DNA of 64,000 nt from AC-49 sp963766605 (GCA_963766605.1 CAVYAT010000001.1:682001-746000), one strand, 5' to 3'; counted from the stretch's first letter, positions 34,084 through 44,080 are shown. Numbers and translations: made by a program. The notes: generated from the sequence alone by a model not told the origin.

Positions 34084-36533
34084 TGCCGCGCCCCGACGTC
34101 AAGACGATCACGTTCTCGATCGACGGCCGCGAAGTGCAGGCGCCGGCCAACGCGATGCTCGTCGACGCGGCCAAGCACGGCGACGTCGAGATCCCGGTCT
34201 TCTGTTACGAGCCCAAGCTCGGCCAGCCGGTCGGCGCGTGCCGCATGTGCCTGGTCGAGATCGAGGGCATCCCCAAGCTCCAGACCGGCTGCTCGACGCC
34301 GGTCAAGGACGGCATGGTCGTCCACACGCAGTCGCCGCGGGTCAAGGAGGCCCAGCAGGCGGTCGTCGAGTTCCTGCTCATCAACCATCCACTCGACTGC
34401 CCGGTCTGCGACAAGGGCGGCGAGTGCCCGCTGCAGGACATCTCGTTCGGATGGGGCGGCGGGACGTCGCGCTTCATCGAGCCCAAGCGCCACTTCGTCA
34501 AGCCGTTGGCCCTGTCGCCGCTGATCGCGATCGACCGCGAGCGCTGCATCCTCTGCTACCGCTGCGTGCGCTTCAGCCAGGAGATCTCCGAGGACTACCA
34601 GCTGGTCCTGCTCGAGCGCGGCGCGCACTCCTACGTCGGCACCTTCGACGGCCACCCCTACGTCGCGCCGTTCAGCGGCAACATCGTCGAGCTGTGCCCG
34701 GTCGGGGCGCTGACCTCGCAGGCCTACCGCTTCCGCGCGCGCCCATGGGATATCGAGCAGGCAGGCAGCGTGTGCACGCTGTGCCCGGCTCAGTGCAACG
34801 TCTCCTACACGGTTCGCGACGAGCGCGTGATGCGCGTCCTGGCACGCCAGCACGACGAGGTCGACGACGGCTGGCTGTGCGACAAGGGCCGCTTCTCCTA
34901 CCAGTCGGCGCAGGCCGACGAGCGGATCACGCAACCGATGCTGCGCGACCACGGCGAGCTGCGCCCGGTCAGCTGGGAGGTGGCCCTCGACGAGGCCGCG
35001 GCGGCGCTCAGGCGCGCCGGCTCGGGCGTCGGCGCCCTGGTCGGCGGTGGCGCGACCAACGAAGAGGGTTTCCTGCTCGCGCGGCTGATGCGCGAGACGC
35101 TCGGGTCGCCCGACATCGACTCGCGACTCGGCGCGCCGCTGGCGCGCGAGCTGCACGCCGCGCTGCACGACCCCGAGCTCCAGGCCACCGTCAGCGATGT
35201 CGAGTTCGCCCACGCGGTGTTCGTATTCGGCACCGAGCCGGTCGACGACATGCCGATCCTCGACCTGCGGATCCGCAAGGGCGTGCGCCGCCAGCACGTG
35301 AAGCTGTGCGTCGCCTCCAGCCGCCCGTCGTCGCTCGACGCCGGTGCGGCCGCCGTCGCGCGCTACGCGCCAGGCGCCGAGGAGGCGTTCGCCGCTGCAC
35401 TGGGCGCCGCTCTGGCCGGCGGCGACGGCCTCGACGAGCTGGCCGCCGCGGCGGGCGCCGAGGCGGCGGCCATCACCGCTCTGGCGCGCGTGCTCTCCGG
35501 TGCCGGCGACGACGTCGTGATCGTGTGGGGCGAGCGACTGACCGGCTCGCCGCGCAACGCCCAGGCCGTGCGAGCGCTGCTGAACGTCGCCGACCGACTC
35601 GTCAAGCGCGGCCACGACGGCGCCGGGCTGCTGGCCGTGCCCGCGACGGCCAACGGCCGCGGCCACCGCGAGGCCGGCGTGCTGCCCAATGCCGGCCCCG
35701 GCCTGTCGGCGCTCGAGGCCGATGGCCGCGGCGCGCCGCAGATCGCCCGGGCGGCCGCCGACGGCGAGATCGCGGCGCTGTATCTGCTGGGCGCCGACCC
35801 GATCGCGACGCACCCCAACCGTGGGCTGTGGGAGCGGGCGCTCGGCCGCGCGTCGACCGTCATCGCACACGCGTCGTTTTTGACCGACGGCGTCCGCGAG
35901 CACGCGAACATCGTGTTCCCCGCCGAGTCGGGCGCCGAGAAGGAGGGCACGGTCACCCACCCCGACGGCCGCGTCCAGCGCCTGCGCCCGGCGATCGCCC
36001 ACCCGGGCGACGTGCGCGCCGAGTGGCAGGTGATCGCCGACCTGAGCGCCCGCCTCGGCAACGACCTCGGCGTGCTGACCGGCGCGATGGCCTCCGCACA
36101 GTTGCTGGAGGCGGTCGGCGTCTACGCCGGCCTGACGCTCGACGAACTGGCCGGCCACGGCGTGCGCTGGCCGGCGCGCGAGCAGGGCGCGGCATGGCCG
36201 GCCGGCGCCGGCGGCCCGTTCGAGCTCGAGACCCCGCCGGCCGCGGCGTCGCCCAACGGCGCGCTGCGCCTGGGGAGCTACCGCTCGATCTGGGCCGGGC
36301 CCGAGGTGCTCAACTCACCGGCCCTGAAGTTCCTGCACCACGGCGCGCTGGCCGAGCTGTCGCCCGCCGACGCGCAGCGCCTGCAGGTGTCCGACGGCGA
36401 CCGTGTCGTCGTCGACCATGACGGCGACCGCCTCGAGGCGACGGTCGCCCTGCGCGACGCGATGCCGGCCGGCAGCGTGTTCGTCGAAGGGACCGCCCCG
36501 CCCGGCGGCCTGGCCGAGGTGCGCCGCGCGTGA
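34083..36533 (+). CDS. nuoG: NADH-quinone oxidoreductase subunit G
   Basis: An 816-residue 75-kDa-type subunit. The N-terminus has a 2Fe-2S ferredoxin domain (CYEPKLGQPVGACRMCLVEI), a His-Cys cluster motif (HPLDCPVCDKGGECPLQD) and 4Fe-4S ligands in CILCYRCVRFSQEI and VELCPVGALT. A further four-Cys set (VCTLCPAQCN to WLCDKG) lies at the start of the molybdopterin-oxidoreductase-like domain, suggesting the extra N7 cluster. No molybdenum cofactor is expected. The C-terminal part ends with a molydopterin-dinucleotide-like barrel. GTG at 34083. Confidence 0.95.
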   Translation: MPRPDVKTITFSIDGREVQAPANAMLVDAAKHGDVEIPVFCYEPKLGQPVGACRMCLVEIEGIPKLQTGCSTPVKDGMVVHTQSPRVKEAQQAVVEFLLINHPLDCPVCDKGGECPLQDISFGWGGGTSRFIEPKRHFVKPLALSPLIAIDRERCILCYRCVRFSQEISEDYQLVLLERGAHSYVGTFDGHPYVAPFSGNIVELCPVGALTSQAYRFRARPWDIEQAGSVCTLCPAQCNVSYTVRDERVMRVLARQHDEVDDGWLCDKGRFSYQSAQADERITQPMLRDHGELRPVSWEVALDEAAAALRRAGSGVGALVGGGATNEEGFLLARLMRETLGSPDIDSRLGAPLARELHAALHDPELQATVSDVEFAHAVFVFGTEPVDDMPILDLRIRKGVRRQHVKLCVASSRPSSLDAGAAAVARYAPGAEEAFAAALGAALAGGDGLDELAAAAGAEAAAITALARVLSGAGDDVVIVWGERLTGSPRNAQAVRALLNVADRLVKRGHDGAGLLAVPATANGRGHREAGVLPNAGPGLSALEADGRGAPQIARAAADGEIAALYLLGADPIATHPNRGLWERALGRASTVIAHASFLTDGVREHANIVFPAESGAEKEGTVTHPDGRVQRLRPAIAHPGDVRAEWQVIADLSARLGNDLGVLTGAMASAQLLEAVGVYAGLTLDELAGHGVRWPAREQGAAWPAGAGGPFELETPPAAASPNGALRLGSYRSIWAGPEVLNSPALKFLHHGALAELSPADAQRLQVSDGDRVVVDHDGDRLEATVALRDAMPAGSVFVEGTAPPGGLAEVRRA

Positions 36534-37543
36534 TCCTCGCCACCGTCGACTACTCCGAGCCGTGGTACGTCCAGATCCTCAAGGCGATCATCCTGTTCGC
36601 GATCGGCCTGCAGCTCGTGCCGATCGTGCTGGTCGCCGAGCGCAAGCTGCTCGGCCGCTTCCAGCAGCGCTACGGGCCCAACCGTGTCGGCCCGTACGGC
36701 TTCGCCCAGCCGCTGGCGGACATCTTCAAGCTCGCGACCAAGGAGCGCTTCCGCCCGCGCACGTCGATCGGCTGGCTGTACTCGCTGGCGCCGATCATCT
36801 CGATCGTCACCGCGATCGCGGCGTTCGCGGTGATCCCGTTCGGCAACGTCCAGCGGGTCGGCACGCCGATCGGCTTCTACGGCGTCGACGCGTCGATCGG
36901 GCCCCTGTACCTGTTCGCGTTCGGCGCGATCTCGTTCTACGGCGTGATGCTCGGCGGCTGGGCCTCGGGCTCCAAGTACTCGTTCCTGGGCTCGATGCGC
37001 GCCGCGGCGCAGCTGATCTCCTACGAGGTCGCCCAGGGCCTGGCGCTGATCGGCGTCGTGATGACCGCCGGCACGCTGTCGCTGACCGGGATCGTCGAGG
37101 CCCAGGAGGGGATGTGGTACTTCATCCCCCAGTTCCTCGGCTTCCTGATCTTCATGTGCGCGAGCTTCGCCGAGACCGCGCGCACCCCGTTCGACCTGAC
37201 GGAGGCCGACGCCGAGCTGGTCGGCGGCTACAACACCGAGTACGGCGGCGGCGGTTTCGCCTCCTACTACTTCGCCGAGTACCTCAACGTGATCGTCGTC
37301 TCCGGCGTCGTGACGACGGTCTTCCTCGGCGGCTGGCTGCTGCCGTTCGGGATCGACCCGCCGGGCTGGGTCGACCCGTTCGTGGTGCTGTTCAAGATGT
37401 CGATCATCATCTTCATCTTCATCTGGGTGCGGGCGACGTTGCCGCGCCTGCGCTACGACCAGTTGATGTCGTTTGGCTGGAAGGTGCTGCTCCCGTTGGC
37501 GACGATCAACGCGCTGGTGACCGCGATCGTGGTGGTCTCGTGA
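36530..37543 (+). CDS. nuoH: NADH-quinone oxidoreductase subunit H
   Basis: A 337-residue, eight-helix membrane subunit joining the arm to the proton pumps and closing the quinone site. Conserved loops are AERKLLGRFQQRYGPNRVGP and ADIFKLATKE near the N-terminus, and ETARTPFDLTEADAELVGGY in the third loop with its acidic cluster. GTG at 36530 overlaps nuoG by four bases; the 3' end overlaps nuoI by four. Confidence 0.97.
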   Translation: MILATVDYSEPWYVQILKAIILFAIGLQLVPIVLVAERKLLGRFQQRYGPNRVGPYGFAQPLADIFKLATKERFRPRTSIGWLYSLAPIISIVTAIAAFAVIPFGNVQRVGTPIGFYGVDASIGPLYLFAFGAISFYGVMLGGWASGSKYSFLGSMRAAAQLISYEVAQGLALIGVVMTAGTLSLTGIVEAQEGMWYFIPQFLGFLIFMCASFAETARTPFDLTEADAELVGGYNTEYGGGGFASYYFAEYLNVIVVSGVVTTVFLGGWLLPFGIDPPGWVDPFVVLFKMSIIIFIFIWVRATLPRLRYDQLMSFGWKVLLPLATINALVTAIVVVS

Positions 37544-38073
37544 CCTGGCCTCCCGACGACGACGTCCTGATCGTCCAGCGCGCCCCGGACCCGGGCGGCC
37601 TCGGCGGCGCCTACCGCACGTTCGGCGAGACGCTGCGCGGCCTCAAGACGACGTTCGCGCGCCTGATCGAGGGACCGATCACGATCCAGTACCCCGAGGA
37701 GAAGGTGGCGGTCTACCCGCGCTTCCGCGGGCGTCACAAGCTGCACCGCTTCGACGACACCGGCCTGGAGAAGTGCGTCGGCTGCTCGCTGTGCGCCGCC
37801 GCCTGCCCGGCCGACTGCATCCGCGTCGTCGCCGCCGAGAACACCCCGGACAACCGCGTCAGCCCGGGCGAGCGCTACGCGGCGGTCTACGAGATCAACA
37901 TGTCGCGCTGCATCTTCTGTGGCTACTGCGAGGTCGCGTGCCCGTTTGACGCGATCACGATGGGCCACGACTTCGAGCTGTCGGACTACCAGCGCTCGGA
38001 CCTGATCTTCACCAAGGAGATGCTGCTGGCCGAGCCGATCGAGCGCACCCCGTTGCGCAACGAGGGCGAGTAG
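37540..38073 (+). CDS. nuoI: NADH-quinone oxidoreductase subunit I
   Basis: A 177-residue TYKY-type subunit with two 4Fe-4S clusters (N6a/N6b). Both ligand sets are complete: CVGCSLCAAACP and CIFCGYCEVACP. The N-terminal 40 residues contain a membrane-surface helix (TFGETLRGLKTTFARL), and YPEEKVAVYPRFRGRHKL precedes the clusters. GTG at 37540 follows directly from the nuoH end. An eight-base gap separates it from nuoJ. Confidence 0.96.
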   Translation: MTWPPDDDVLIVQRAPDPGGLGGAYRTFGETLRGLKTTFARLIEGPITIQYPEEKVAVYPRFRGRHKLHRFDDTGLEKCVGCSLCAAACPADCIRVVAAENTPDNRVSPGERYAAVYEINMSRCIFCGYCEVACPFDAITMGHDFELSDYQRSDLIFTKEMLLAEPIERTPLRNEGE

Positions 38074-38081
38074 GAGTCTCC

Positions 38082-38711
38082 ATGGCGCAGGTCATGTTCT
38101 TCATCGCCGGCATCGGCGCGATCGCGGGGGCGATCGGCGTCGTCACGGTGCGCAACCCGTTCTACTCGGTGCTGGCCCTCGTCTTTCACCTGCTGTCGCT
38201 GGCCGCGCTGTTCCTGCTGCTGCGGGCCGAGTTCGTCGCGGCCGCCCAGGTGATCGTCTACGCCGGCGCGGTGATGGTGCTGTACGTGTTCGTCGTCGCC
38301 TACGTCGGTGGCGCCGACGAGCCGCTGCGCCCGCACTCCGGCCCCGGCCTGCGCTGGGCCGCGATCGTGTTCTCGGGCGCGCTGTTCGTCGAGCTCGTGA
38401 TCGCATTCCTGGGCTCGTCGCTGAAGGGCATCAGCCATCCCGGCTCGACCCATTACGCGGCGAGCTTCGGCACGCCGAGCCAGATCGGGCAGCTGCTGCT
38501 GACGAAGTTCCTGGCTCCGTTCGAGCTCGCATCGTTCCTGCTGCTGATCGCGGCGGTCGGCGCGGTCGTGCTCGCCCGGCGCCGCGGCGGGATCTCCGAT
38601 ATCGACGGCGGTGAACACGGCACGCCCCAGCTGCCCGCCCAGCGCCCGGCCGAGACCGGCACCCAGGCCGAGGCGGTCGGCGCGCTGCAGCTGCCGGGAG
38701 GCGAGGCATGA
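38082..38711 (+). CDS. nuoJ: NADH-quinone oxidoreductase subunit J
   Basis: A 209-residue membrane subunit with five helices (FIAGIGAIAGAIGVVTV; VLALVFHLLSLAALFLLL; FVAAAQVIVYAGAVMVLYVF with the pi-bulge helix; WAAIVFSGALFVELVIAFLG; FELASFLLLIAAVGAVVLA). A soluble tail of about 40 residues follows. ATG is preceded by TAGGAGTCTCC, one of the few clear Shine-Dalgarno sites in the operon. Overlaps nuoK by four bases. Confidence 0.94.
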   Translation: MAQVMFFIAGIGAIAGAIGVVTVRNPFYSVLALVFHLLSLAALFLLLRAEFVAAAQVIVYAGAVMVLYVFVVAYVGGADEPLRPHSGPGLRWAAIVFSGALFVELVIAFLGSSLKGISHPGSTHYAASFGTPSQIGQLLLTKFLAPFELASFLLLIAAVGAVVLARRRGGISDIDGGEHGTPQLPAQRPAETGTQAEAVGALQLPGGEA

Positions 38712-39007
38712 ACATCGGCTGGTACCTCGTGGTCAGCGCGATGGTGTTCTGCATCGGCGCCGGCGGCGTGCTGACGCGGCGCAACCCGCTGGTCATCCTG
38801 CTGTGCCTCGAGCTGATGCTCAACGCGGCCAACCTGTCGCTGATCGCGTTCTCGCGCATGTGGGGTAACGGCGAGGGCCAGATCTTCGCGATCGTCGTCA
38901 TGGTCGTCGCCGCCTGCGAGGTGACGATCGGTCTCGGGATCGTCGTCGCGATGCACCGCAGCAGGCTGCCGGTCGACGTCGACGAGATGAGCGAGCTGCA
39001 CGGATGA
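38708..39007 (+). CDS. nuoK: NADH-quinone oxidoreductase subunit K
   Basis: A 99-residue, three-helix subunit homologous to MrpC. Conserved acidic residues for proton movement sit in LCLELMLNAANLSL (helix 2) and VAACEVTIGLGIVVAM (helix 3). Four-base overlaps with nuoJ and nuoL. Length is normal. Confidence 0.96.
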   Translation: MNIGWYLVVSAMVFCIGAGGVLTRRNPLVILLCLELMLNAANLSLIAFSRMWGNGEGQIFAIVVMVVAACEVTIGLGIVVAMHRSRLPVDVDEMSELHG

Positions 39008-40989
39008 GCACGCTCGCCTGGATGATCCTCGCCTTCCCGCTGCTGGGCTCGATCGCGATCGGGCTGTGCTTCAAGCTGCTCAAGGGGCGCGACGCGGGGA
39101 TCGTCGGCACGTTCGCGATCGCCGCCGCGTTCGTCTGCTCGATCCTCGTCACGATCAAGATGCAGAGCCACGCGCCGGCCGACCGTCACACGGTCACGGT
39201 GCTGTGGAACTACGCCGTCACGGCGGGCGTCGACGCCAAGGTGTCGATCCTGATCGACCCGCTGAGCATGTTCATGGCGCTCGTCGTGACCGGCGTGTCG
39301 ATGCTCATCCACCTCTATTCGATCGCCTATCTGAGTTCCGATCAGGGCTACAACCGCTTCTTCGGGTACCTGAACTTCTTCGTCTTCTCGATGCTGCTGC
39401 TGGTCCTGGCGGCGAACTTCGTGTTGCTGATCGTCGGCTGGGCGTTCGTCGGCGCGGCGAGCTACATGCTGATCTCGTTCTGGTACCGGCGCACGACGGC
39501 GACGCGGGCCGGGCTCAAGGCGTTCGTCATCAACGTCGTCGGCGACATCGGCCTCGTGCTCGGGACGTTCTTCATCTTCAAGGACACTGGCTCGGTCGAC
39601 TTCGGGACGGTCTTCCAGAGCGCCGCCCACAGCGGCGACATCACGGCCGGCTGTCTCCTGCTGCTCGTCGGCGCGTTTGCCAAGTCGGCCCAGGTCCCGC
39701 TGCACACATGGCTCCCCGACGCGATGGAGGGCCCGACGCCGGTCAGCGCCCTGATCCACGCGGCGACGATGGTGACGGCGGGCGTGTACCTGATCGCGCG
39801 CATGTACCCGCTGTTTCAGATCAGCCCCGCGGCGCAGGACGTCGGCGCCGCGATCGGCGCGCTCACGCTGCTGATCGCCGGGACGATCGCGCTCGTACAG
39901 GTCGACCTCAAACGCGTCATCGCCTACTCGACGATGTCGCAGATCGGCTACATGATCATGGCCGTCAGCGCCGGGGCATACGTCGCCGGCCTGTTCCATC
40001 TGATGACGCACGCCTTCTTCAAGGCGCTGCTGTTCATGGCCGCCGGATCGATCATCGGCGCGATGGCCGGCGAGCAGTCGCTCGACAAGATGGGCGGCTT
40101 TCGCAAGGCGCTGCCGTTCACGTATCTGTGCTTCATCATCGGCGGCCTGGCGCTGGCCGGCGTGCCCCCGCTGTCGGGCTTCTTCTCCAAGGACGAGATC
40201 CTCGCCGACCTCGGCTCGATGGGCGGTTGGCACTGGATCCTGTACGTGGTCGGCTACATCGGCGCGCTGCTGACCGCGATCTACACCTTCCGGATGATCT
40301 TTCGCGCGTTCTGGGGCGACCCGGTGCCCGAGGCGCTCGAGCTCGAGCAGGGGCATCTGCACCACGCCGACCAGCCGACCAACCCGGCCAACGGCGAGGT
40401 CGAGGACAACGAGGTCGGCTTCCCGGGGCCGCTGCACTGGATCGCCGAGCAGTCGCTGCCGATGCGCCTGGCGATGGGTACCCTGGCGCTGCTGGCGGTC
40501 ATCGGCGGCTGGATCCAGATTCCCAACGTCGACGACGTGCTGACGAAGTTCCTGGCGCCGACGTTCGCCGGCGCGACGTCGCAGCCCGACCCGTCCAACT
40601 CGCTGACCTACATCGGCTGGGCGCTCGGCACGGTCATCGCGCTCGGCGGCATCTTCATCGCGTACGTCGTCTGGGTGCGCAAACCCGGCACGTCGGCGGC
40701 GTGGCAGCGACGGCTGTCGGGCGTGTACACGGTGCTGTGGCACAAGTGGTACTTCGACGAGGCGATCGATCTGCTCGTCGTGCGCCCCGTTGCGTGGTGC
40801 GGGCGCGTCGGCCAGCAGACGGTCGAGCGGGTCCTGATCAACGGCTTCCTGGTCGGCGGCGCGAGCGGGCTCGCCCGCGCCGGCGGCGCCGCCGTGCGCG
40901 CGCTTCAGTCGGGCTTCCTGCGCGCCTACGCCGCCGTGCTGCTTCTCGGGGTCGCCGCCCTGACCCTCTACCTGCTGCTCCAGAGCTGA
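39004..40989 (+). CDS. nuoL: NADH-quinone oxidoreductase subunit L
   Basis: A 661-residue antiporter-like proton-pumping subunit with the expected large number of helices and a long amphipathic helix before the last membrane segment. Conserved segments: GVSMLIHLYSIAYL, the helix with GAFAKSAQVPLHTWLPDAME and PTPVSALIHAATMVTAGVYL, RVIAYSTMSQIGYM, and the second-half PPLSGFFSKDEIL. A soluble loop (about 440-480) is acidic. Its stop overlaps the nuoM ATG by one base. Confidence 0.97.
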   Translation: MSTLAWMILAFPLLGSIAIGLCFKLLKGRDAGIVGTFAIAAAFVCSILVTIKMQSHAPADRHTVTVLWNYAVTAGVDAKVSILIDPLSMFMALVVTGVSMLIHLYSIAYLSSDQGYNRFFGYLNFFVFSMLLLVLAANFVLLIVGWAFVGAASYMLISFWYRRTTATRAGLKAFVINVVGDIGLVLGTFFIFKDTGSVDFGTVFQSAAHSGDITAGCLLLLVGAFAKSAQVPLHTWLPDAMEGPTPVSALIHAATMVTAGVYLIARMYPLFQISPAAQDVGAAIGALTLLIAGTIALVQVDLKRVIAYSTMSQIGYMIMAVSAGAYVAGLFHLMTHAFFKALLFMAAGSIIGAMAGEQSLDKMGGFRKALPFTYLCFIIGGLALAGVPPLSGFFSKDEILADLGSMGGWHWILYVVGYIGALLTAIYTFRMIFRAFWGDPVPEALELEQGHLHHADQPTNPANGEVEDNEVGFPGPLHWIAEQSLPMRLAMGTLALLAVIGGWIQIPNVDDVLTKFLAPTFAGATSQPDPSNSLTYIGWALGTVIALGGIFIAYVVWVRKPGTSAAWQRRLSGVYTVLWHKWYFDEAIDLLVVRPVAWCGRVGQQTVERVLINGFLVGGASGLARAGGAAVRALQSGFLRAYAAVLLLGVAALTLYLLLQS

Positions 40990-42530
40990 TGTCGCTCTCG
41001 ATCCTGATCTGGCTCCCGCTGGCCGGCGCGCTCATCGGAGCGGCGCTGCCCGGCCGACTGGCGCGCTTCGCGGCGCTGCTCGCGTCGCTCGGCGCGCTCG
41101 GCCTGTCGATCGCGCTGATCGTGCAGATCTCGCACGCGGGCGCCGGCAGCGCGCACCTGCACGACGTGACCAATGAGCTGTGGATCGCGCCGCTGGGCGT
41201 CCACTATGCGCTCGGCGTTGACGGGCTCAACGTCTTCCTGATCACGCTGACGACGCTGATGTTCAGCGCGACGCTCGCCTGGTGCGCGCGGTCGCAGTGG
41301 CGGCGCGAGCGCACGTTCTACCTGTTCCTCGGCGTCGCCCAGTCCGCCGTGCTCGGGGCGCTGTGCGCGCAGGACCTGATCCTGTTCGCCGCGTTCTTCG
41401 ACCTGATGCTGATCCCGTTCTTCTTCCTGGCCGGGATGTGGGGCGGTTCGCGCCAGGCCGACGGCTCGGCGACGCCGGAGACCGTCGCCGCCGTGACGAA
41501 GCTCGTCATCTACACGCTGGTCGGCTCGCTGCTCATGCTCGCCGCGGCGATCGCGGCCGGTGTGCTGGCGGCCTCCAACAGCGCCTCGGGCGAGCTCAAC
41601 TTCACGTTCGCCGCGCTGTCGCACGCGCATCTGAGCACCACGTCGCAGGAGTGGATCTTCCTGTTCTTCGCTGCGGCGTTCGTGGTCAAGATGCCGCAGT
41701 TCCCGGTCCACGGCTGGATGCCCGACGGCTACCGCGCGATGCCGCTACCGGTGCTGGCGGTGTTCAGCGGCGTGCTCAGCAAGGTCGCCGCCTACGGCTT
41801 CCTGCGGATCGTGCTGCCGATCTTCCCGGCCGGCGCGGTGCACTTCCAGAACCTGATGCTGATCATCGCGCTGGCGTCGATCCTCTACGGCTCGGCGCTC
41901 GCGTTCACGACGACCAACGTCCGGCTCGTGCTCGGCTACTCGTCGATCGCGCAGCTCGGGTTCATCGTGTTCGGGATCTTCTCGCTGAAGTCGGCGGGCG
42001 ATCAGGGGTCGCTGCTGCAGGCACTCAACCACGGCCTCGTGGTCGTGCCGGCGTTCCTGATCGTCGCGCTGCTCGCGGCGCGGGCCGGGGGCTCGGAGGA
42101 CCTGCGCGACCTCGGCGGCATCGCGACGCGCGCGCCGATCCTGACGACGATGTTCCTGATCGTCTCGTTCGCGCTGCTGGCGATGCCCGGCTCGGCGAAC
42201 TTCGTCGGCGAGTTCCTGATCCTGCTCGGGGTCTTCCAGGCCAAGATGGTGCTGTCGATCATCGGCTTCGCCGGCGTCGCGATGGCGGCCGTCTACGCGC
42301 TGCGGATGTTCATCCGCGCGATGCACAACCGCACCGGGCCCAAGGTGCAGTCACGCGAGATGTCATGGCGCGACGCGATCGTGATCGCACCGCTCGTCGC
42401 GGTGATCGTCGCGCTCGCGCTGTACCCGCAGTTCGCGCTGCACCGCAGCGCGCCGGCGGTCAACCAGGCACTGAAGGCAACGACGGCGCAGCAGTCCTCG
42501 TCCGCCGGATCGGTGGCCCGCGTCCCATGA
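40989..42530 (+). CDS. nuoM: NADH-quinone oxidoreductase subunit M
   Basis: A 513-residue antiporter-like subunit. Typical segments are YALGVDGLNVFLITLT, FAAFFDLMLIPFFFLAGMWG with the key Glu position taken by Asp (FFDLML), VKMPQFPVHGWMPDGYRAMP, VLGYSSIAQLGFIVFG and LNHGLVVVPAFL. Asp instead of Glu in the helix-5 position is notable, since that acidic residue is central to proton pumping. ATG at 40989; four-base overlap with nuoN. Confidence 0.95.
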   Translation: MSLSILIWLPLAGALIGAALPGRLARFAALLASLGALGLSIALIVQISHAGAGSAHLHDVTNELWIAPLGVHYALGVDGLNVFLITLTTLMFSATLAWCARSQWRRERTFYLFLGVAQSAVLGALCAQDLILFAAFFDLMLIPFFFLAGMWGGSRQADGSATPETVAAVTKLVIYTLVGSLLMLAAAIAAGVLAASNSASGELNFTFAALSHAHLSTTSQEWIFLFFAAAFVVKMPQFPVHGWMPDGYRAMPLPVLAVFSGVLSKVAAYGFLRIVLPIFPAGAVHFQNLMLIIALASILYGSALAFTTTNVRLVLGYSSIAQLGFIVFGIFSLKSAGDQGSLLQALNHGLVVVPAFLIVALLAARAGGSEDLRDLGGIATRAPILTTMFLIVSFALLAMPGSANFVGEFLILLGVFQAKMVLSIIGFAGVAMAAVYALRMFIRAMHNRTGPKVQSREMSWRDAIVIAPLVAVIVALALYPQFALHRSAPAVNQALKATTAQQSSSAGSVARVP

Positions 42531-44080
42531 TCGCCGCCGCCACAACGTTCCACGGGCCGGAGATCGACTGGGCCGGCATCTCGCCGCTGATCGCGCTGCT
42601 CGGCGGCGTGGTCGTCGTGCTGCTGGCCGGCCTGCTGCGTTCGCGCGTGATCCGGACGGTGTGGGTGCCGATCCTGACGCTGGTCGCCCTCGGTGCGGCG
42701 ATCGGGCTGAGCATCTGGCAGTGGAACGAGCACGGCACGCTGATCGCGGGCGCCATGCAACTCGACGACCTCGGCCTCGGGATCGCGATGATCGTGTTCG
42801 TCGCGGCGATCTCGACGGTGCTGTTGTCGTGGCGCGCCGCGGCGCCGGTGCAGGCGTCGCACGGCGAGTACTACTCGATGCTGCTGGCCAGCGTCGCCGG
42901 CATGTTCGTGCTCGCATCGGCGATCAACACCGTGACCGTTTTCGTCGGCTTCGAGCTGCTGTCGATCCCGCTCTACGTGCTGTGCGCATCGGAGATGCGC
43001 CGCGCCTCGTCGCTGGAGTCGGGTCTGAAGTACCTGATCGTCGGCTCGGTCGGCTCGGCGACGCTCGTCTACGGCCTGGCGATGCTCTACGGCGCGACCG
43101 GCTCGACGGACTTCTCCGCGATCGCCGACGCCGCGACGAAGTCGGTCGGTGGCGACGTGCTGTTTTTGACCGGGATCGCGTTCGTCATCGCCGGGCTCGC
43201 GTTCAAGGCCAGCATCGCGCCGTTTCACGCCTGGACGCCCGACGTCTACGAGGGCGCACCGACGCCGATCACCGCGTTCATGGCGACGGCGACCAAGGCC
43301 GCCGCGTTCGCGGTGTTTCTGCGCATCGCCGACACGGCGCTGATCCAGGACCAGCTCGACTGGGGTCCGCTGCTGGCCGTGCTGGCGGCGATCTCGATCA
43401 TCGTCGGCAACCTTGGCGCGCTGGCCCAGAGCTCGCTGAAGCGGATGCTCGCGTGGTCGTCGGTCGCCCAGGCCGGCTACATCCTGTCGGGCGTCGCGGT
43501 GGCGACCCGGCTGGGCATCAACGCGACGGCCTTCTACCTCGCCGTCTATCTGGTCATGAACATGGCCGCGTTCGCGGTCGTGGTGGCGCGCGAGCGCGAG
43601 ACGGACCTCGGCGACGACATCTCGTCGCTGGACGGGATCGGCGCGACCCGGCCGTGGCTCGCGTGGCCGATGACGCTTGCGATGCTCGGCCTGGCGGGGA
43701 TTCCGGCGACCGCCGGCTTCGTCGGCAAGCTGTTCCTGATCGAAGCGTCGGTCGACGGTGACTTCACATGGCTTGGCGTGATCATCGTGATCGGGTCGAT
43801 GATCTCGCTGGGCTACTACCTGCGGGTGATCGCGGTCATGTGGATGCGCCGTGGGCCCGCCGACGAGCCGGTCGCGATCAGCGGCGTGCCCGGTCAGCCG
43901 GCGCTCGCCGGCGGTTCGGCCGAGGCGACCGCTGCCGTCACGCCCGCGCGGCGGGTGCAGCTCGAGGTGGCGTTCGTCGCGGTCCTGTTCGGCGCGCTGA
44001 CGCTGATCCTCGGGATCGTCCCGTCGCCGCTGTTCCACCTGATCGACGACGCCGGCGCGGCGTTCACGAACCTGATCTGA
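42527..44080 (+). CDS. nuoN: NADH-quinone oxidoreductase subunit N
   Basis: A 517-residue antiporter-like subunit and last gene of the operon. Conserved pieces are TVTVFVGFELLSIPLYVL (acidic Glu of helix 5), YLIVGSVGSATLVYG, FKASIAPFHAWTPDVYEGAP, TAFMATATKAAAFAVFLR, RMLAWSSVAQAGYIL and GIPATAGFVGKLFLI. ATG at 42527 overlaps nuoM. The last 17 bases overlap the convergent MBL-fold gene, so there is no room for an ordinary terminator after nuo. Confidence 0.96.
   Translation: MIAAATTFHGPEIDWAGISPLIALLGGVVVVLLAGLLRSRVIRTVWVPILTLVALGAAIGLSIWQWNEHGTLIAGAMQLDDLGLGIAMIVFVAAISTVLLSWRAAAPVQASHGEYYSMLLASVAGMFVLASAINTVTVFVGFELLSIPLYVLCASEMRRASSLESGLKYLIVGSVGSATLVYGLAMLYGATGSTDFSAIADAATKSVGGDVLFLTGIAFVIAGLAFKASIAPFHAWTPDVYEGAPTPITAFMATATKAAAFAVFLRIADTALIQDQLDWGPLLAVLAAISIIVGNLGALAQSSLKRMLAWSSVAQAGYILSGVAVATRLGINATAFYLAVYLVMNMAAFAVVVARERETDLGDDISSLDGIGATRPWLAWPMTLAMLGLAGIPATAGFVGKLFLIEASVDGDFTWLGVIIVIGSMISLGYYLRVIAVMWMRRGPADEPVAISGVPGQPALAGGSAEATAAVTPARRVQLEVAFVAVLFGALTLILGIVPSPLFHLIDDAGAAFTNLI

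Noticed and set aside
39066..40988. Long plus-strand frame continuous with nuoM
   Set aside because: It is a frame-shifted reading of nuoL; real nuoM begins at 40989.
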